Below are positions 8,958-18,352 of a stretch of DNA of 64,000 nt, piece after piece. The number at the start of each line of letters is the position of its first letter. Position 1 is the stretch's first letter. Location of the stretch: NCBI RefSeq assembly GCF_021732705.1, contig NZ_JAKFUM010000003.1:450934-514933 (forward strand), written 5' to 3'. The notes beneath the pieces were generated by a model, which ran no database searches, was not told the DNA's origin, and worked only from the letters and a program-made list of their open reading frames with translations. The DNA is from Nevskia sp. Lineage in GTDB: Bacteria; Pseudomonadota; Gammaproteobacteria; Nevskiales; Nevskiaceae. The translations under genes and the position numbers were made by a program.

Positions 8958-9857
8958 TCACGGCGCTGGCAGCGTGCGCAGCAGCGGGTCGGCGGAAAAC
9001 TCGGCATCGAGATAATCGATGAACACGCGGGCCCGGCGCGGCAGCAGGCGCTTTTCGGCGTAGATCGCATGAATCGGCAGCGACGGAATGCCCCAGTCAG
9101 GCATCAGCACCTGAACCCGGCCGGATGCGATCTCGTCGGCGAACAGCCAGCGCGGCATCAGCGCGATGCCCAGACCGTCGAGCACGGCGGCCCGCACGCC
9201 TTCCGGACTGTTGACGCGGAAGCGTCCGCCAACGGTGATCGGTGCCCGCTCGAACGGCCAGACCGCGCCGGTGGCCAGCAGCGAAAACAGCACGCACTGA
9301 TGCCGGGGCAGGTCGAGCGGCGTCTGCGGCGTGCCGTGGGCCGCGAGGTAGTCGCTGCTGGCAACACAGACGCGCCGCGCCGTGCCGATGCGCCGCGCGC
9401 GCAAAGCCGAATCGCGCAGATCGCCAACGCGGATCGCGACATCGACGCCTTCCTCGACCAGATCGATCATCCGGTCGCCAATCTGCAGATCGAGATCGAT
9501 CTCCGGATATCGCGCGAGGAACGGCTTGACCAGCGGCAGGATCTTGTAGCGCGCCAGCGCGGTCGGGGCAGTCGCGCGCAGCAGGCCGGCCGGGTGATCC
9601 TCGCCGCGGGCGTTGGATTCGGCTTCGCGCAGCGCATCGAGCGCCGGTCGCAGCTCGGCGTAATAACGCTCGCCCTCCGAGGTCAGGGTCAGCCTGCGGG
9701 TCGAGCGGTGCATCAGCCGGGCGCCGACCTGCGCTTCGAGCGACGCCAGATGGCGGCTGACATTCGGCTGGCCGATGCCCAGCTCGCGAGCGACGGCGGA
9801 CAGGCTGCCCGTCTCCACGGCGCGCGCGAAGCAATGCATCCACAGCAGGCGGTCCAT
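8958..9857 (-). CDS. LysR-family transcriptional regulator
   Basis: 299 residues, normal LTTR length. The N-terminal winged helix-turn-helix is clear (FARAVETGSLSAVARELGIG, QPNVSRHLASLEAQVGARL, HRSTRRLTLTSEGERYY). The C-terminal effector domain has the two-lobed pattern typical of the CrgA/DsdC-like LTTR subgroup (ATAPTALARYKILPLVKPFL, NSPEGVRAAVLDGLGIALMP). It diverges from the carboxymuconolactone-decarboxylase-like gene with a 140-base gap containing a good LysR box, so that gene and the SDR after it are its probable targets. Confidence 0.93.
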   Translation of the reverse strand: MDRLLWMHCFARAVETGSLSAVARELGIGQPNVSRHLASLEAQVGARLMHRSTRRLTLTSEGERYYAELRPALDALREAESNARGEDHPAGLLRATAPTALARYKILPLVKPFLARYPEIDLDLQIGDRMIDLVEEGVDVAIRVGDLRDSALRARRIGTARRVCVASSDYLAAHGTPQTPLDLPRHQCVLFSLLATGAVWPFERAPITVGGRFRVNSPEGVRAAVLDGLGIALMPRWLFADEIASGRVQVLMPDWGIPSLPIHAIYAEKRLLPRRARVFIDYLDAEFSADPLLRTLPAP

Positions 9858-9897
9858 GCGATGGGGCTCCGATCATTCATCCGGATTCATGCGCCAC

Positions 9898-9947
9898 GCG
9901 CATGAGCCATATGTGTTTTGGTTAGCTTATCGCCAAAAGCGCATGAG
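9898..9947. promoter_or_regulatory. LysR-type operator in divergent promoter
   Basis: TTTTGG-N11-CCAAAA (9916-9938) is a perfect inverted repeat with the 11-base spacing of the classical T-N11-A LysR box. It is flanked by two direct copies of GCGCATGAG (9898-9906 and 9939-9947). It sits between the LysR gene and the gene at 9998, the expected place for both activation and autoregulation. Confidence 0.6.
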
Positions 9948-9997
9948 TCGATAGTGCGGTCCACGCCGAAACGATTCGGTACCGAACGAGAACCGCC

Positions 9998-10564
9998 ATG
10001 CTCCATTTCCCGCTGCCCACCGCTGAAACCGCTCCCGAAGCCAGCCGCGCGACGCTGGTCGCGGTCGAGAAGGCCTGGGGCTTCACCCCGAACCTGATCC
10101 GCACGTTTGCCAACAGCCCGGCTACGCTGCAGGGCGTCTGGGGTCTGCTGGGCGCGTTCCAGCAGTCATCGTTCACGCCGGCCGAGCGCGAGCTGGTGCT
10201 GATCGCCGCGAGCGTCGAGAACGCCTGCGGCTACTGCACCGCCGGCCACAGCCTGATGGGCAAGGGAGCCGGCCTGAGCGATGTCCAGATCGCCGCGCTG
10301 CGTGCCGGCCAGCCGCTCGAGAATGCCCGGCTCGAAGCGCTGCGCGTGTTCACGGTGGCGGTGGTGGCGAAGCGCGGCTTCGTCGACGATCTGGAACTGC
10401 AGCGCTTCCTCGCGCAGGGCTACAGCCAGGCGCAGGTGCTGGAAGTGCTGCTCGGGGTCGCGGCCAAGACGCTGACCAACTACACCGACCACATTGCCCG
10501 CGTCGCGCTGGACGATGCCTTCCAGTCCGCCGCGTGGACGCCCGCGCCGCGGCAGGCCGCCTGA
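9998..10564 (+). CDS. carboxymuconolactone decarboxylase/AhpD-like protein
   Basis: 188 residues with the AhpD-type signature ENACGYCTAGHS: a CXXC followed by His, the redox-active centre of alkylhydroperoxidase-like members of the CMD family. FTPNLIRTFANSP and GVAAKTLTNYTDHI also match this subgroup. Such proteins are usually small oxidoreductases or peroxidase helpers; true gamma-carboxymuconolactone decarboxylases lack the CXXC. It is the first gene of a pair with the SDR (25-base gap) and is probably controlled by the divergent LysR protein. Confidence 0.88.
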   Translation: MLHFPLPTAETAPEASRATLVAVEKAWGFTPNLIRTFANSPATLQGVWGLLGAFQQSSFTPAERELVLIAASVENACGYCTAGHSLMGKGAGLSDVQIAALRAGQPLENARLEALRVFTVAVVAKRGFVDDLELQRFLAQGYSQAQVLEVLLGVAAKTLTNYTDHIARVALDDAFQSAAWTPAPRQAA

Positions 10565-10589
10565 GCCGGCCGCATTGGAGCGCCTGACC

Positions 10590-11345
10590 ATGACCACCAC
10601 CACACCCGTCGTCCTCATCACCGGTGCCCTGACCGGCATCGGTCGCGCCACGGCCTTCGCGTTCGCCCGCAGCGGTGCCCGGCTTGTCGTGTCCGGCCGC
10701 CGCGAGGCCGAAGGGGCCGCGCTGATCGCCGAACTGAACGGCCTCGGCGCCGAGGCGATCTTCGTCCCGGCCGATGTCCGCCACGAAGCCGACATCGCCG
10801 CGCTCGTCGCGAAGACGCTCGATGCCTTTGGCCGCCTCGATGTCGCCGTCAACAATGCCGGTACCGAGGGGCAGGGCGGGCCGATCACCGCCGTCGACGA
10901 GGCGGTCTACCACAGCGTGTTCGAGACCAACGTCAAGGGCGTGCTGCTGTCGATGAAGCACGAACTGCCGCCGATGGCCGCGCAGGGCAGCGGCAGCATC
11001 ATCAACCTGTCGTCGCTGGCCGGGCATGTCGGCTTCGCCGGTGCGTCGATCTATGTCGCCAGCAAGCACGCGGTCGAAGGCCTGACGCGCAGCGCCGCGC
11101 TCGAAGTCGCCGGCTTCGGCGTCCGGGTCAATGCCGTGGCGCCGGGACCGATCCAGACCGACATGCTCGATCGCTTCACCGGCCGCAGCGCCGAGATGAA
11201 GGCCGGCTTCCTCGGCATGGTGCCGGCGAAGCGCGCCGGCACGGTCGAGGAAGTCGCGTCGACCATCGTCTATCTGGCCAGCGCCGGTGCCGCGTTCATC
11301 ACCGGCCAGATCGTCAGCATGGATGGCGGCCTGTCGGCGCGGTGA
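10590..11345 (+). CDS. short-chain dehydrogenase/reductase
   Basis: 251 residues, classical SDR. The cofactor-binding motif is VLITGALTGIGRATA, with the NNAG motif in VAVNNAGTEG, catalytic Ser in NLSSLAGHVG and YxxxK in YVASKHAVEG. The C-terminal GQIVSMDGG is typical. Arg residues after the second strand (SGRREAEG) suggest NADP(H) preference. Substrate unknown. The ATG at 10590 follows a GGAG site. It is co-transcribed with the AhpD-like gene. Confidence 0.92.
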   Translation: MTTTTPVVLITGALTGIGRATAFAFARSGARLVVSGRREAEGAALIAELNGLGAEAIFVPADVRHEADIAALVAKTLDAFGRLDVAVNNAGTEGQGGPITAVDEAVYHSVFETNVKGVLLSMKHELPPMAAQGSGSIINLSSLAGHVGFAGASIYVASKHAVEGLTRSAALEVAGFGVRVNAVAPGPIQTDMLDRFTGRSAEMKAGFLGMVPAKRAGTVEEVASTIVYLASAGAAFITGQIVSMDGGLSAR

Positions 11346-11364
11346 TGCCGGACCTCGCGGACTG

Positions 11365-11426
11365 AGCGCCGCGCCGGCCACGGTGCCCTGCCGCAGCGGC
11401 AAGGCACCGTGGCCGGTGGCGGCGCT
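11365..11426. terminator. long GC-rich hairpin between convergent genes
   Basis: A 62-base inverted repeat. Outer arms AGCGCCGC/GCGGCGCT and inner arms CCGGCCACGGTGCC/GGCACCGTGGCCGG are joined by a further TGCCGC/GCGGCA stem, with only small bulges. It lies between the SDR stop and the convergent hybrid kinase stop. It has no T tract, so it is a structural mRNA end rather than a textbook terminator. Confidence 0.65.
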
Positions 11427-11459
11427 GCGCCGGTTGCGCGCGGTGCTCCCGAGCCGGGC

Positions 11460-13823
11460 TCAACGGCCGCGCTTGTCGCGCACCATCGACACCAGCCGCT
11501 GGTAGTCCGCCAGCACCGATGGCGCGGCGTGCAGCGCAAGCGCGGCATCGCCGCTGCGTGCCGCCTGTTCCAGCGCGGCGCAGGCCTGCGCCAGCGCATC
11601 GGCGCCCAGCAGCCACGCGGCAGACTGGAAATCGTGCGCGACGCGGCCAAGCGCGGCGACGTCGCGGGTGCGCAGCGCAGCCTTGAAGCGCTGCTGCTGG
11701 CCCGGAAACTCGTCGAGCAGGGCCTGCATCAGTTGTTGATGATCGCTGGCGCCGTACGCTGATTTCAGGCGCTCGCCGATGCCTGCGACGTGACTTCCGG
11801 CGGCATCCGGCACCAGGCCCGGGCCAGCCACCGGACGGTCCGGCGTTCGTCGCAGCACGGCGGCGAGTTCGTGCACGTCGATCGGCTTGCGCAGGTAGTC
11901 ATCCATGCCGGCTTCGCGGCAGCGCTGCTCGTCCGCAACCAGCGCGCTGGCGGTCACGGCAACGATCCACGGGCGAGGCCGAGCATCGCGCGCTGCCCCC
12001 GGCTGTCGCAGGGCGCGCGCCACGGCGAAGCCATCGATCTCCGGCATCTGCAGATCGAGCAGGATCAGGTCGTAGGCGCATGCCGTCGCCATCCGCAGCG
12101 CTTCGCGGCCATCACGGGCCAGATCGGCGGCCCGCGCACCGTGATAGCCGAAGCGTTCGAGCCAGTGCAGCAGCACCTGCTGGTTCACGCGATTGTCCTC
12201 GGCCACGAGGATGCGCAGCGGATGCTGGCTCGCCCATGCGCTGCGATCTTGCTCGGCCAGCGCCTCGGCTCCCGCCGACTCCGGCCCGTCGTCGAGCACG
12301 TCGGGCGCGGCCGGGAGGTCGATCTCGAAGCTGAAGGTCGACCCCTGCCCCGGCTGGCTCGTGGCCCAGATGCGGCCGTTCATGCGCTCGACCAGCCGCT
12401 TGGCGATGGCCAGCCCGAGGCCGGAGCCGCCGTAGTTCCGCGTGTGCGACGGATCCAGCTGGCTGAACACGCCGAACAGGCGATGCATGTGCTCGGCGGC
12501 GATGCCGATGCCGGGATCGGTCACCGAGAAGCGCAGGCGCCTGCCGGCGTCACCGAGGTTTTCGGCGGGCGGGGCCGATGCCACCTTCAGTACCACCGAT
12601 CCGTGCTCGGTGAACTTCACGGCGTTCGACAGCAGATTGACCACGATCTGGCGCAGGCGCGCGGCATCGCCGAACACGGCCTGCGGCAGGTCGGCTGCAA
12701 GGTCGAGCGTCACCGGCAACTGCTTGTCGAGCGCACTGGCCGCAACCAGCTGCAGCGCTTCGTGCAGGCAGCTGCGCAGCACGAAGCGGTAGCGCTCCAG
12801 TTCCAGCCGGCCGGCCTCGGCCTTCGAGAAATCGAGAATCTCGTTGATGACGGTCAGCAAATGGGTGCCGCTGCTGCGGATGATGGTCACGTAATCGCGC
12901 TGCTGCGCGTTCAGCACCGTATCGAGCAGCAGCGAGGTCATACCGATCACGCCATTCATCGGCGTGCGGATCTCGTGACTCATGTTGGCGAGGAACTGGC
13001 TCTTGGCGGCTGCCGCCGCCTCGGCGGCTTGCTGGCTGCGCTTCAGTTCCTCGACATCGACCAGCGTGCCGAACCAGCGGATCGGCCGACCGTGATCGTC
13101 GAGCTGCGGGCGGCGATCGGTCTGATGCCAGCGGTACTCGCCGTCGTGTCGGCGCATGCGCACGAGCATCGGCTGGGATTCGCCGGTATTCAGGCAGTGC
13201 TGCCACTCGGCCTGCACGCGGGCGAGGTCGCCGTGATGGACGCTGTCCTCCCAGCCGTTGGCCATCAGTTGCTCGGCCGTGCGGCCGAAGTAGTCGACGC
13301 AGACGTCGTTGACGAAATCGAGCAGGCCGTCGGCCCCCGAACTCCAGATCTGGATCGGCACCGCGGCGGCCAGCGCGCGGTAGCGGGCTTCGGCATCACG
13401 GCCGGCAGCCGCCGCTTCGGCGGCGGCGGCGCGCGCTTCGAGCAGGTCCGCGGCGACGCCGATCAGGGCCAGCAGTTGATCGCGCTGCGCCGATGTCAGC
13501 ACGCGAGGCCTTTCGTCGAACAGGCACAGTGCGCCGAGCGTTCGCCCGCCGCGGTCGTTCAGCGGCGCGATGGCGCAGTAGCGAATCGGGCGCGAAGGCT
13601 GCGCGCCGCGCTCGTCCTGCCGCGGATCCTGAACTTCGAGCAGGCCGTCCGGCATCGCTTTCGCGGCGGTCATCAGCGGGTCGACATCGATGCCCAGAAT
13701 CGGCTGCGATGGTCCGGCGTCCGGCAGCAGGCGCACGTGCGGCATGTCGAGCAACGCGCTCGCCAGCCGCGTCAGCGACTCGCCCGCGTTCGCGGCAGCG
13801 GCATCCCTCCGATCCTGCGTCAC
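11460..13823 (-). CDS. soluble GAF-PAS hybrid histidine kinase with receiver and Hpt
   Basis: 787 residues and no membrane segment. The order is: GAF-like region about 20-130 ([20 protein letters not shown]), PAS about 145-260 ([20 protein letters not shown]), HisKA with [15 protein letters not shown], HATPase with [28 protein letters not shown] and [13 protein letters not shown], receiver with [11 protein letters not shown] and LRKPI, and a C-terminal Hpt with His in [15 protein letters not shown]. So it can carry a full His-Asp-His relay in one chain. No response regulator is adjacent, making it an orphan whose partner lies elsewhere. Confidence 0.92.
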   Translation of the reverse strand: MTQDRRDAAAANAGESLTRLASALLDMPHVRLLPDAGPSQPILGIDVDPLMTAAKAMPDGLLEVQDPRQDERGAQPSRPIRYCAIAPLNDRGGRTLGALCLFDERPRVLTSAQRDQLLALIGVAADLLEARAAAAEAAAAGRDAEARYRALAAAVPIQIWSSGADGLLDFVNDVCVDYFGRTAEQLMANGWEDSVHHGDLARVQAEWQHCLNTGESQPMLVRMRRHDGEYRWHQTDRRPQLDDHGRPIRWFGTLVDVEELKRSQQAAEAAAAAKSQFLANMSHEIRTPMNGVIGMTSLLLDTVLNAQQRDYVTIIRSSGTHLLTVINEILDFSKAEAGRLELERYRFVLRSCLHEALQLVAASALDKQLPVTLDLAADLPQAVFGDAARLRQIVVNLLSNAVKFTEHGSVVLKVASAPPAENLGDAGRRLRFSVTDPGIGIAAEHMHRLFGVFSQLDPSHTRNYGGSGLGLAIAKRLVERMNGRIWATSQPGQGSTFSFEIDLPAAPDVLDDGPESAGAEALAEQDRSAWASQHPLRILVAEDNRVNQQVLLHWLERFGYHGARAADLARDGREALRMATACAYDLILLDLQMPEIDGFAVARALRQPGAARDARPRPWIVAVTASALVADEQRCREAGMDDYLRKPIDVHELAAVLRRTPDRPVAGPGLVPDAAGSHVAGIGERLKSAYGASDHQQLMQALLDEFPGQQQRFKAALRTRDVAALGRVAHDFQSAAWLLGADALAQACAALEQAARSGDAALALHAAPSVLADYQRLVSMVRDKRGR

Positions 13824-13879
13824 GGCCCGTGTCCTCGTGGCGTCCCTGTCATGGCCGATTATCCACCGCCACCGGCCAC

Positions 13880-13904
13880 AAAAAACCCGGCGCGAGGCCG
13901 GGTT
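13880..13904 (-). terminator. Rho-independent terminator of pckA
   Basis: On the minus strand the stem AACCCGGC/GCCGGGTT is followed by a T-rich run. It begins about 20 bases after the pckA stop codon. Confidence 0.85.
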
Positions 13905-13925
13905 CTTCGTGCAGCGAAGGTTGCG

Positions 13926-15602
13926 CTAGATGCGCGCCTCGATGCCGAACGCGGCGAAGCCCTTGGTCTCGAAGTTCTTGCGGAACATGTCGCGCAGCTT
14001 GGTGGCCGTCGCGTCGTAGTCCGCCGGATTCGGCCAGGTGTTGCGCGGGTTGAGGATGGCGGCATCCACGCCAGGGCAGGACTTCGGCATCTTCAGGTTC
14101 AGGATCGGCTGGGTTTCGGTTTCAACGCCGTCCAGCTCGCCGTTCAGTGCCGCGTTGAGCAGCGCGCGGGTCACCTTCAGCGACATGCGCTTGCCGGTGC
14201 CGTACGGGCCGCCGCTCCAGCCGGTGTTCAGCAGGATGCAGCGCGACTTGTGCTTCTTCATCTTCTCCGCCAGCAGCTTGGCGTAGACGTTCGGCTTGTG
14301 GGCCATGAACGGGCCGCCGAAGCAGGCCGAGAACGTCGGCTGCGGTTCGGTGACGCCGACTTCGGTGCCGGCCACGCGCGCCGTGAAGCCCGAGACGAAG
14401 TGGTACATCACGTCTTCCGGCTCGAGGATCGAGATCGGCGGCAGCACGCCGAAGGCATCGGCGGTCAGCAGCACGATGGTTTCCGGATGCGGGCCCTGGC
14501 CGTTCGGCATGGTGTTCGGCACCACGCTCAGCGGGTAGCTGAAGCGGGTGTTCTCGGCGATCGAGCCGTCGTTGAGGTCGAGCTCGTCCGGATGGCACTC
14601 GGCCATCGTCCTGCCCGGCAGCGGCGGCACGTTCTCGATGATCGTGCCCGGCTTCGACAGCGCTCCCGCGATCACCGGCTCGGCGTTCTTGTCGAGGTTG
14701 ATCAGCTTGGCGTAGCAGCCGCCTTCGAGGTTGCACAGGCCGTTGTCGGACCAGATGGTCTCGTCGTCGCCGATCAGGCGGCGCGACGCGTCGGCCGACA
14801 GCGTGGTCTTGCCGGTGCCGGACAGGCCGAACAGGATCGCGCCGTCGCCCTTCTCGCCGACATTGGCCGAGCAGTGCATCGAGAGGCGGCCCTGCTTCGG
14901 CAGCAGGTAGTTGCCGACCGTGAAGATGGTCTTCTTGTTGACGCCGCAGTAGTCGGCGCGGCCGGCGACGATGCAGATCTGGTTGCGGGTATCGATGATC
15001 ACGGCGGCTTCGGCGCGGCTGCCGTCACGCTCCGGCTCGCAGACGAAGCTCGGCACGTTGAGCATGGTCCAGCGGCGGGCATCGACATCCTTCACGCCCG
15101 GCAGGTTCTTCGGAAACATGTTGTCGCAGAAGAACGCATGGGTCGCGTACTCGCCGACGAAGCGGTACGGCACGGCGAAATCGGCGTCCGAACCCATGAA
15201 CAGGTCCTTGACGTACAGCGTCGCCTGCTTGTCATTCAGATGGGCGACGACGCGCTTCAGCAGGCCTTCGTACTTGGTCGGGTCGTACGGCGTGAGATCG
15301 GCCTTGAACCAGATCTCGTCGGCGACTTCCGGCCACTTCACGGCGAAGGTGTCCTTGGTGCGGCGGCCGGTGCAGTCGGGATCGGTGTAGTAGACCAGCG
15401 GGCCGTTGACGCCGAGCTTGGTCGCGAACGCCTTCTGCGCATCCGACGGACCTTCGCGAGAAACGCGACCGCGATCGTTGGCGATCGCCTCGTGAAACAG
15501 CTGTTCCTTGCTCAGCTCGTACTTGTAGGTGACGGAGGTGAGACCGAACAGCTTCTCGAGGTCAGCCTGGAAGCTCGTCGCGGCGCTTTTCTGATCATCC
15601 AT
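13926..15602 (-). CDS. pckA: phosphoenolpyruvate carboxykinase (ATP type)
   Basis: 558 residues from the ATG at 15602; an in-frame GTG at 15617 would add five residues, and neither start has a good ribosome site. The ATP-type signature is plain: P-loop FGLSGTGKTTLSAD, then IGDDETIWSDNG and LEGGCYAKLINL (metal/kinase-2 region), FTVGNYLLPKQGRLSMHCSA, and LLNTGWSGGPYGTGKRMSL. It converts oxaloacetate and ATP to PEP and CO2, the entry step of gluconeogenesis. That fits an organism growing on aromatic acids that enter through acetyl-CoA and pyruvate. Confidence 0.97.
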   Translation of the reverse strand: MDDQKSAATSFQADLEKLFGLTSVTYKYELSKEQLFHEAIANDRGRVSREGPSDAQKAFATKLGVNGPLVYYTDPDCTGRRTKDTFAVKWPEVADEIWFKADLTPYDPTKYEGLLKRVVAHLNDKQATLYVKDLFMGSDADFAVPYRFVGEYATHAFFCDNMFPKNLPGVKDVDARRWTMLNVPSFVCEPERDGSRAEAAVIIDTRNQICIVAGRADYCGVNKKTIFTVGNYLLPKQGRLSMHCSANVGEKGDGAILFGLSGTGKTTLSADASRRLIGDDETIWSDNGLCNLEGGCYAKLINLDKNAEPVIAGALSKPGTIIENVPPLPGRTMAECHPDELDLNDGSIAENTRFSYPLSVVPNTMPNGQGPHPETIVLLTADAFGVLPPISILEPEDVMYHFVSGFTARVAGTEVGVTEPQPTFSACFGGPFMAHKPNVYAKLLAEKMKKHKSRCILLNTGWSGGPYGTGKRMSLKVTRALLNAALNGELDGVETETQPILNLKMPKSCPGVDAAILNPRNTWPNPADYDATATKLRDMFRKNFETKGFAAFGIEARI

Positions 15603-15787
15603 TGGTTTCGTTACCACTTTCTGCGAGGGAGAGGGTCGCGCGCCGAAAAATGTTGCGCTGCGGGACGTGCATTTTACGGAAACGGCGCCGAATAGGGGCC
15701 GGAGGGTTCATTTTTACGGGGCGACCGCCGCGGCGCCGTTTCAATCACCGCGATCGCAGGCAACGGTGGCGGAAAGACCGCCGTCCC

Positions 15788-17833
15788 TCAGATCGGTGCG
15801 GTGACTGCGCCGGCTTCGTTGTCGTCGGCCAGCTTGAAACCGGATACCGACTCGCGCAGCTTGTCGGACAGCGCATTGAGCTCGCCGACCGCCTGCGAGG
15901 TCAGCCCGGCGGATTCCGACGTCTGCATCGCGATCTGGCGGATCGACAGCATGGTATCGGCGATGCGCGTGGCGGCCTGCGATTCGCCACGGGCGGCGAT
16001 GGCGATGTCCTGAATCGACCGCGCCAGTTCCTGCGACGAGGCTTCGATCCGCGTCAGCGCCTGGCCGGCTTCCTCGGCCGACTGGGCACCCGACACGACG
16101 TTTGCCGTCGAGCGCTCCATCGAGATGATCGCTTCGTTGGTATCGGCCTGAATGGTCTTGACCAGAGTCTCGATCTGGCGTGTGGCGGAGCCGGCGCGTT
16201 CGGCCAATCGCTGCACTTCATGCGCGACCACCGAGAAGCCGCGACCGGCTTCGCCCGCCATCGCCGCCTGGATCGAGGCATTCAGCGCCAGCGTGTTGGT
16301 CTGCTCGGCGATGTCGTTGATCACCTCGATGATGTTGCCGATTTCCTGCGACGACTCGCCGAGCCGCTTGATGCGCTTCGCCGTGTCCTGGATCTGCTCG
16401 CGCAGCGCGGCCATGTTCTGGATCGTGCGGCCGACGGTGTTGGCGCCGTTGTGCGCGATCTGCACCGAGCCCTCGGCTTCCAGCGAGATGTTCTCGGCAC
16501 GGGCGGCAACGGCCCGCAGCGATTCGCTGGTGGCGGTGATCGCGGTCGAGGTCGCGGTGATTTCCTGCGCCTGACGCTCGGACGCCTCGCTCATCTTCAG
16601 CGCCGTGCCCTGCGTGCTGGCCGCGGCACCGACGATGTCCTCGGACGTGCGGTTGATCGTGCCGACGAGGCCGCGCAGGGTCTGCACGGTGTAGTTGATC
16701 GAATCGGCGATCGCACCGGTGAAGTCTTCGGTCACCGTCACGTCGACGGTGAGATCGCCGTCGGCCAGATTGGTGATCTCGTCGAGCAGATGCAGGATCG
16801 CCTGCTGCTGGCGGGTTTCCTTCTCGGCCGCCAGACGCGCCGCCTCCGCTGCCGCCTGCTGGCGCAGCCGCACGAACAGCGCGATCGCCCCGAGCGACAG
16901 CAGGCCGGCGACATAGGCGATCCACGGCAGCCAGGTCGGCAGGCCGTCCCTGACCGAACCGGCCTTGTCGTCGAGTGCGGCGAGCGTGCTGGTCAGGTTG
17001 ACGATCGCCGCCGGCGTGCCGGCAGCGGCGGTCAGCAGTGCGGCAACCGGTTCGGCCTGCTGTGACGTGACCTGCGCGGCCTGCGCCAGGCCTTTCACGT
17101 CTTCCTTCAGCAACTGCACCGACGACGCGAGCGCTGGATCGGCCAGCAGGCTGTCGTTGTTCGACTGCAGCACGCGAATCTGGGCATCGAGATCGGCCAC
17201 CGCGGCCTTGAAGTTGGCCCCGCGACCGAGCAGGCCGCCGGCCAATGCGTGGAGGCGTTCGAGTGCCACTGCCTGCTGCGAGGCCGCGCTCAGCAGGGCG
17301 GCCGATGCTGCCGGGCGTGCGGCGATCTTCTCGATCAGCGCGGCGACATTGCGCGCGAGCCCGCCATCGGCGGCCGGATTGTCCGAGGCATGGATCGCCG
17401 TACCGACGTAGCGCATCGCTTCGGCGACGCGCTGGTAAGGCTCGCTGCCGATGCGGATCGCGTCGATCGCGCCGCCGAGGCCGGACCACGCGGCCGCGGC
17501 CGCGTCGGCTTCGGGTCGGGCCGACGCCGGTGCCGCGGCAATCACGCCGGGCAGCAGGCCATCGATGTTCTGTGCCGCGGTGCTCAGCACCGCGAAGTCC
17601 GGCTGCAGGCCGGCCGCCGCGCGCTCGGCGGTGCTGCCGATCGCCAGCGCGCTGCGGGTCAGTTCGCGCAGTTGCGCCGCGAGCACCGGATTGGCGACCT
17701 GCCGGGTCTGCAGCAGCGCGAAGACGATGCCGACGACGAGCAGGCCGGCGGCGGCCACGCCGAGCAGGATGCCGTCGCGCCGGGCCGATGCCGGTCGGGT
17801 GCCGCGTGCGCTGCCGGTCCTCTTGTCTGCCAT
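15788..17833 (-). CDS. pilJ: type IV pilus methyl-accepting chemotaxis protein PilJ
   Basis: 681 residues. TM1 about 25-45 ([20 protein letters not shown]), a helical periplasmic part with PilJ-type repeats, TM2 about 300-320 ([15 protein letters not shown]), then the cytoplasmic signalling hairpin. The MCP tip reads [20 protein letters not shown] with [19 protein letters not shown]; the [13 protein letters not shown] form is typical of PilJ rather than ordinary MCPs. It is the receptor of the Pil-Chp system that controls twitching motility. It follows a PilH-like receiver after 55 bases; no pilI gene intervenes. Confidence 0.9.
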   Translation of the reverse strand: MADKRTGSARGTRPASARRDGILLGVAAAGLLVVGIVFALLQTRQVANPVLAAQLRELTRSALAIGSTAERAAAGLQPDFAVLSTAAQNIDGLLPGVIAAAPASARPEADAAAAAWSGLGGAIDAIRIGSEPYQRVAEAMRYVGTAIHASDNPAADGGLARNVAALIEKIAARPAASAALLSAASQQAVALERLHALAGGLLGRGANFKAAVADLDAQIRVLQSNNDSLLADPALASSVQLLKEDVKGLAQAAQVTSQQAEPVAALLTAAAGTPAAIVNLTSTLAALDDKAGSVRDGLPTWLPWIAYVAGLLSLGAIALFVRLRQQAAAEAARLAAEKETRQQQAILHLLDEITNLADGDLTVDVTVTEDFTGAIADSINYTVQTLRGLVGTINRTSEDIVGAAASTQGTALKMSEASERQAQEITATSTAITATSESLRAVAARAENISLEAEGSVQIAHNGANTVGRTIQNMAALREQIQDTAKRIKRLGESSQEIGNIIEVINDIAEQTNTLALNASIQAAMAGEAGRGFSVVAHEVQRLAERAGSATRQIETLVKTIQADTNEAIISMERSTANVVSGAQSAEEAGQALTRIEASSQELARSIQDIAIAARGESQAATRIADTMLSIRQIAMQTSESAGLTSQAVGELNALSDKLRESVSGFKLADDNEAGAVTAPI

Positions 17834-17888
17834 GTGCGTCCCTTGTTGCCGCTGATGACCGTGTTTCGAGGCGAGGCTGGCCGCAGGC

Positions 17889-18254
17889 TCAGCCGCCGAG
17901 CACGTGCTGGACCTTGCCGACCAGTTCCGCTTCCTGCACCGGCTTGACGATGTACTCGCGCGCGCCCTGCCGCAGCGCCCAGACGCGATCGGTTTCCTGA
18001 CTCTTGCTCGACACCACGATCACCGGAATCGCGGCCGTGGCCGGATCGCGGGTCATCGTGCGGGTGGCCTGAAAGCCGTTCATGCCGGGCATGACGACGT
18101 CCATCACCACGCAGTCGACCTTCAGGGTCCGGACCAGCGCCAGCGCATCCTGGCCGGACGTGGCTTCGAACACCGAGTGTCCGGCGCGGGTCAGCGCGGC
18201 CTTGAGGAATTCCTTGTCCGTCGGTGAATCGTCGACCACCATCACGCGTGCCAT
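17889..18254 (-). CDS. pilH: CheY-like response regulator PilH
   Basis: 121 residues, a single receiver domain with [14 protein letters not shown], phospho-accepting Asp in [15 protein letters not shown], and KPV near the end. The segment [20 protein letters not shown] with [18 protein letters not shown] closely follows PilH of the twitching-motility chemosensory system, next to PilJ on the same strand. It has no output domain; PilH is thought to modulate phosphate flow to PilG or the retraction motor. Confidence 0.87.
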   Translation of the reverse strand: MARVMVVDDSPTDKEFLKAALTRAGHSVFEATSGQDALALVRTLKVDCVVMDVVMPGMNGFQATRTMTRDPATAAIPVIVVSSKSQETDRVWALRQGAREYIVKPVQEAELVGKVQHVLGG

Positions 18255-18352
18255 GCGGGGCTCCGGCTGTTGCTGGACTGCGGGCAGACCATTGCGGCCT
18301 GACTATAAACCAGCCGCCCCGGATGCCCGAGACGGCGGTTCCGGCCGACTAT

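Noticed and set aside
11790..15695. Very long plus-strand frame opposite the second hybrid kinase and pckA
   Set aside because: Spans two unrelated genes and their terminator; composition is that of an antisense shadow.
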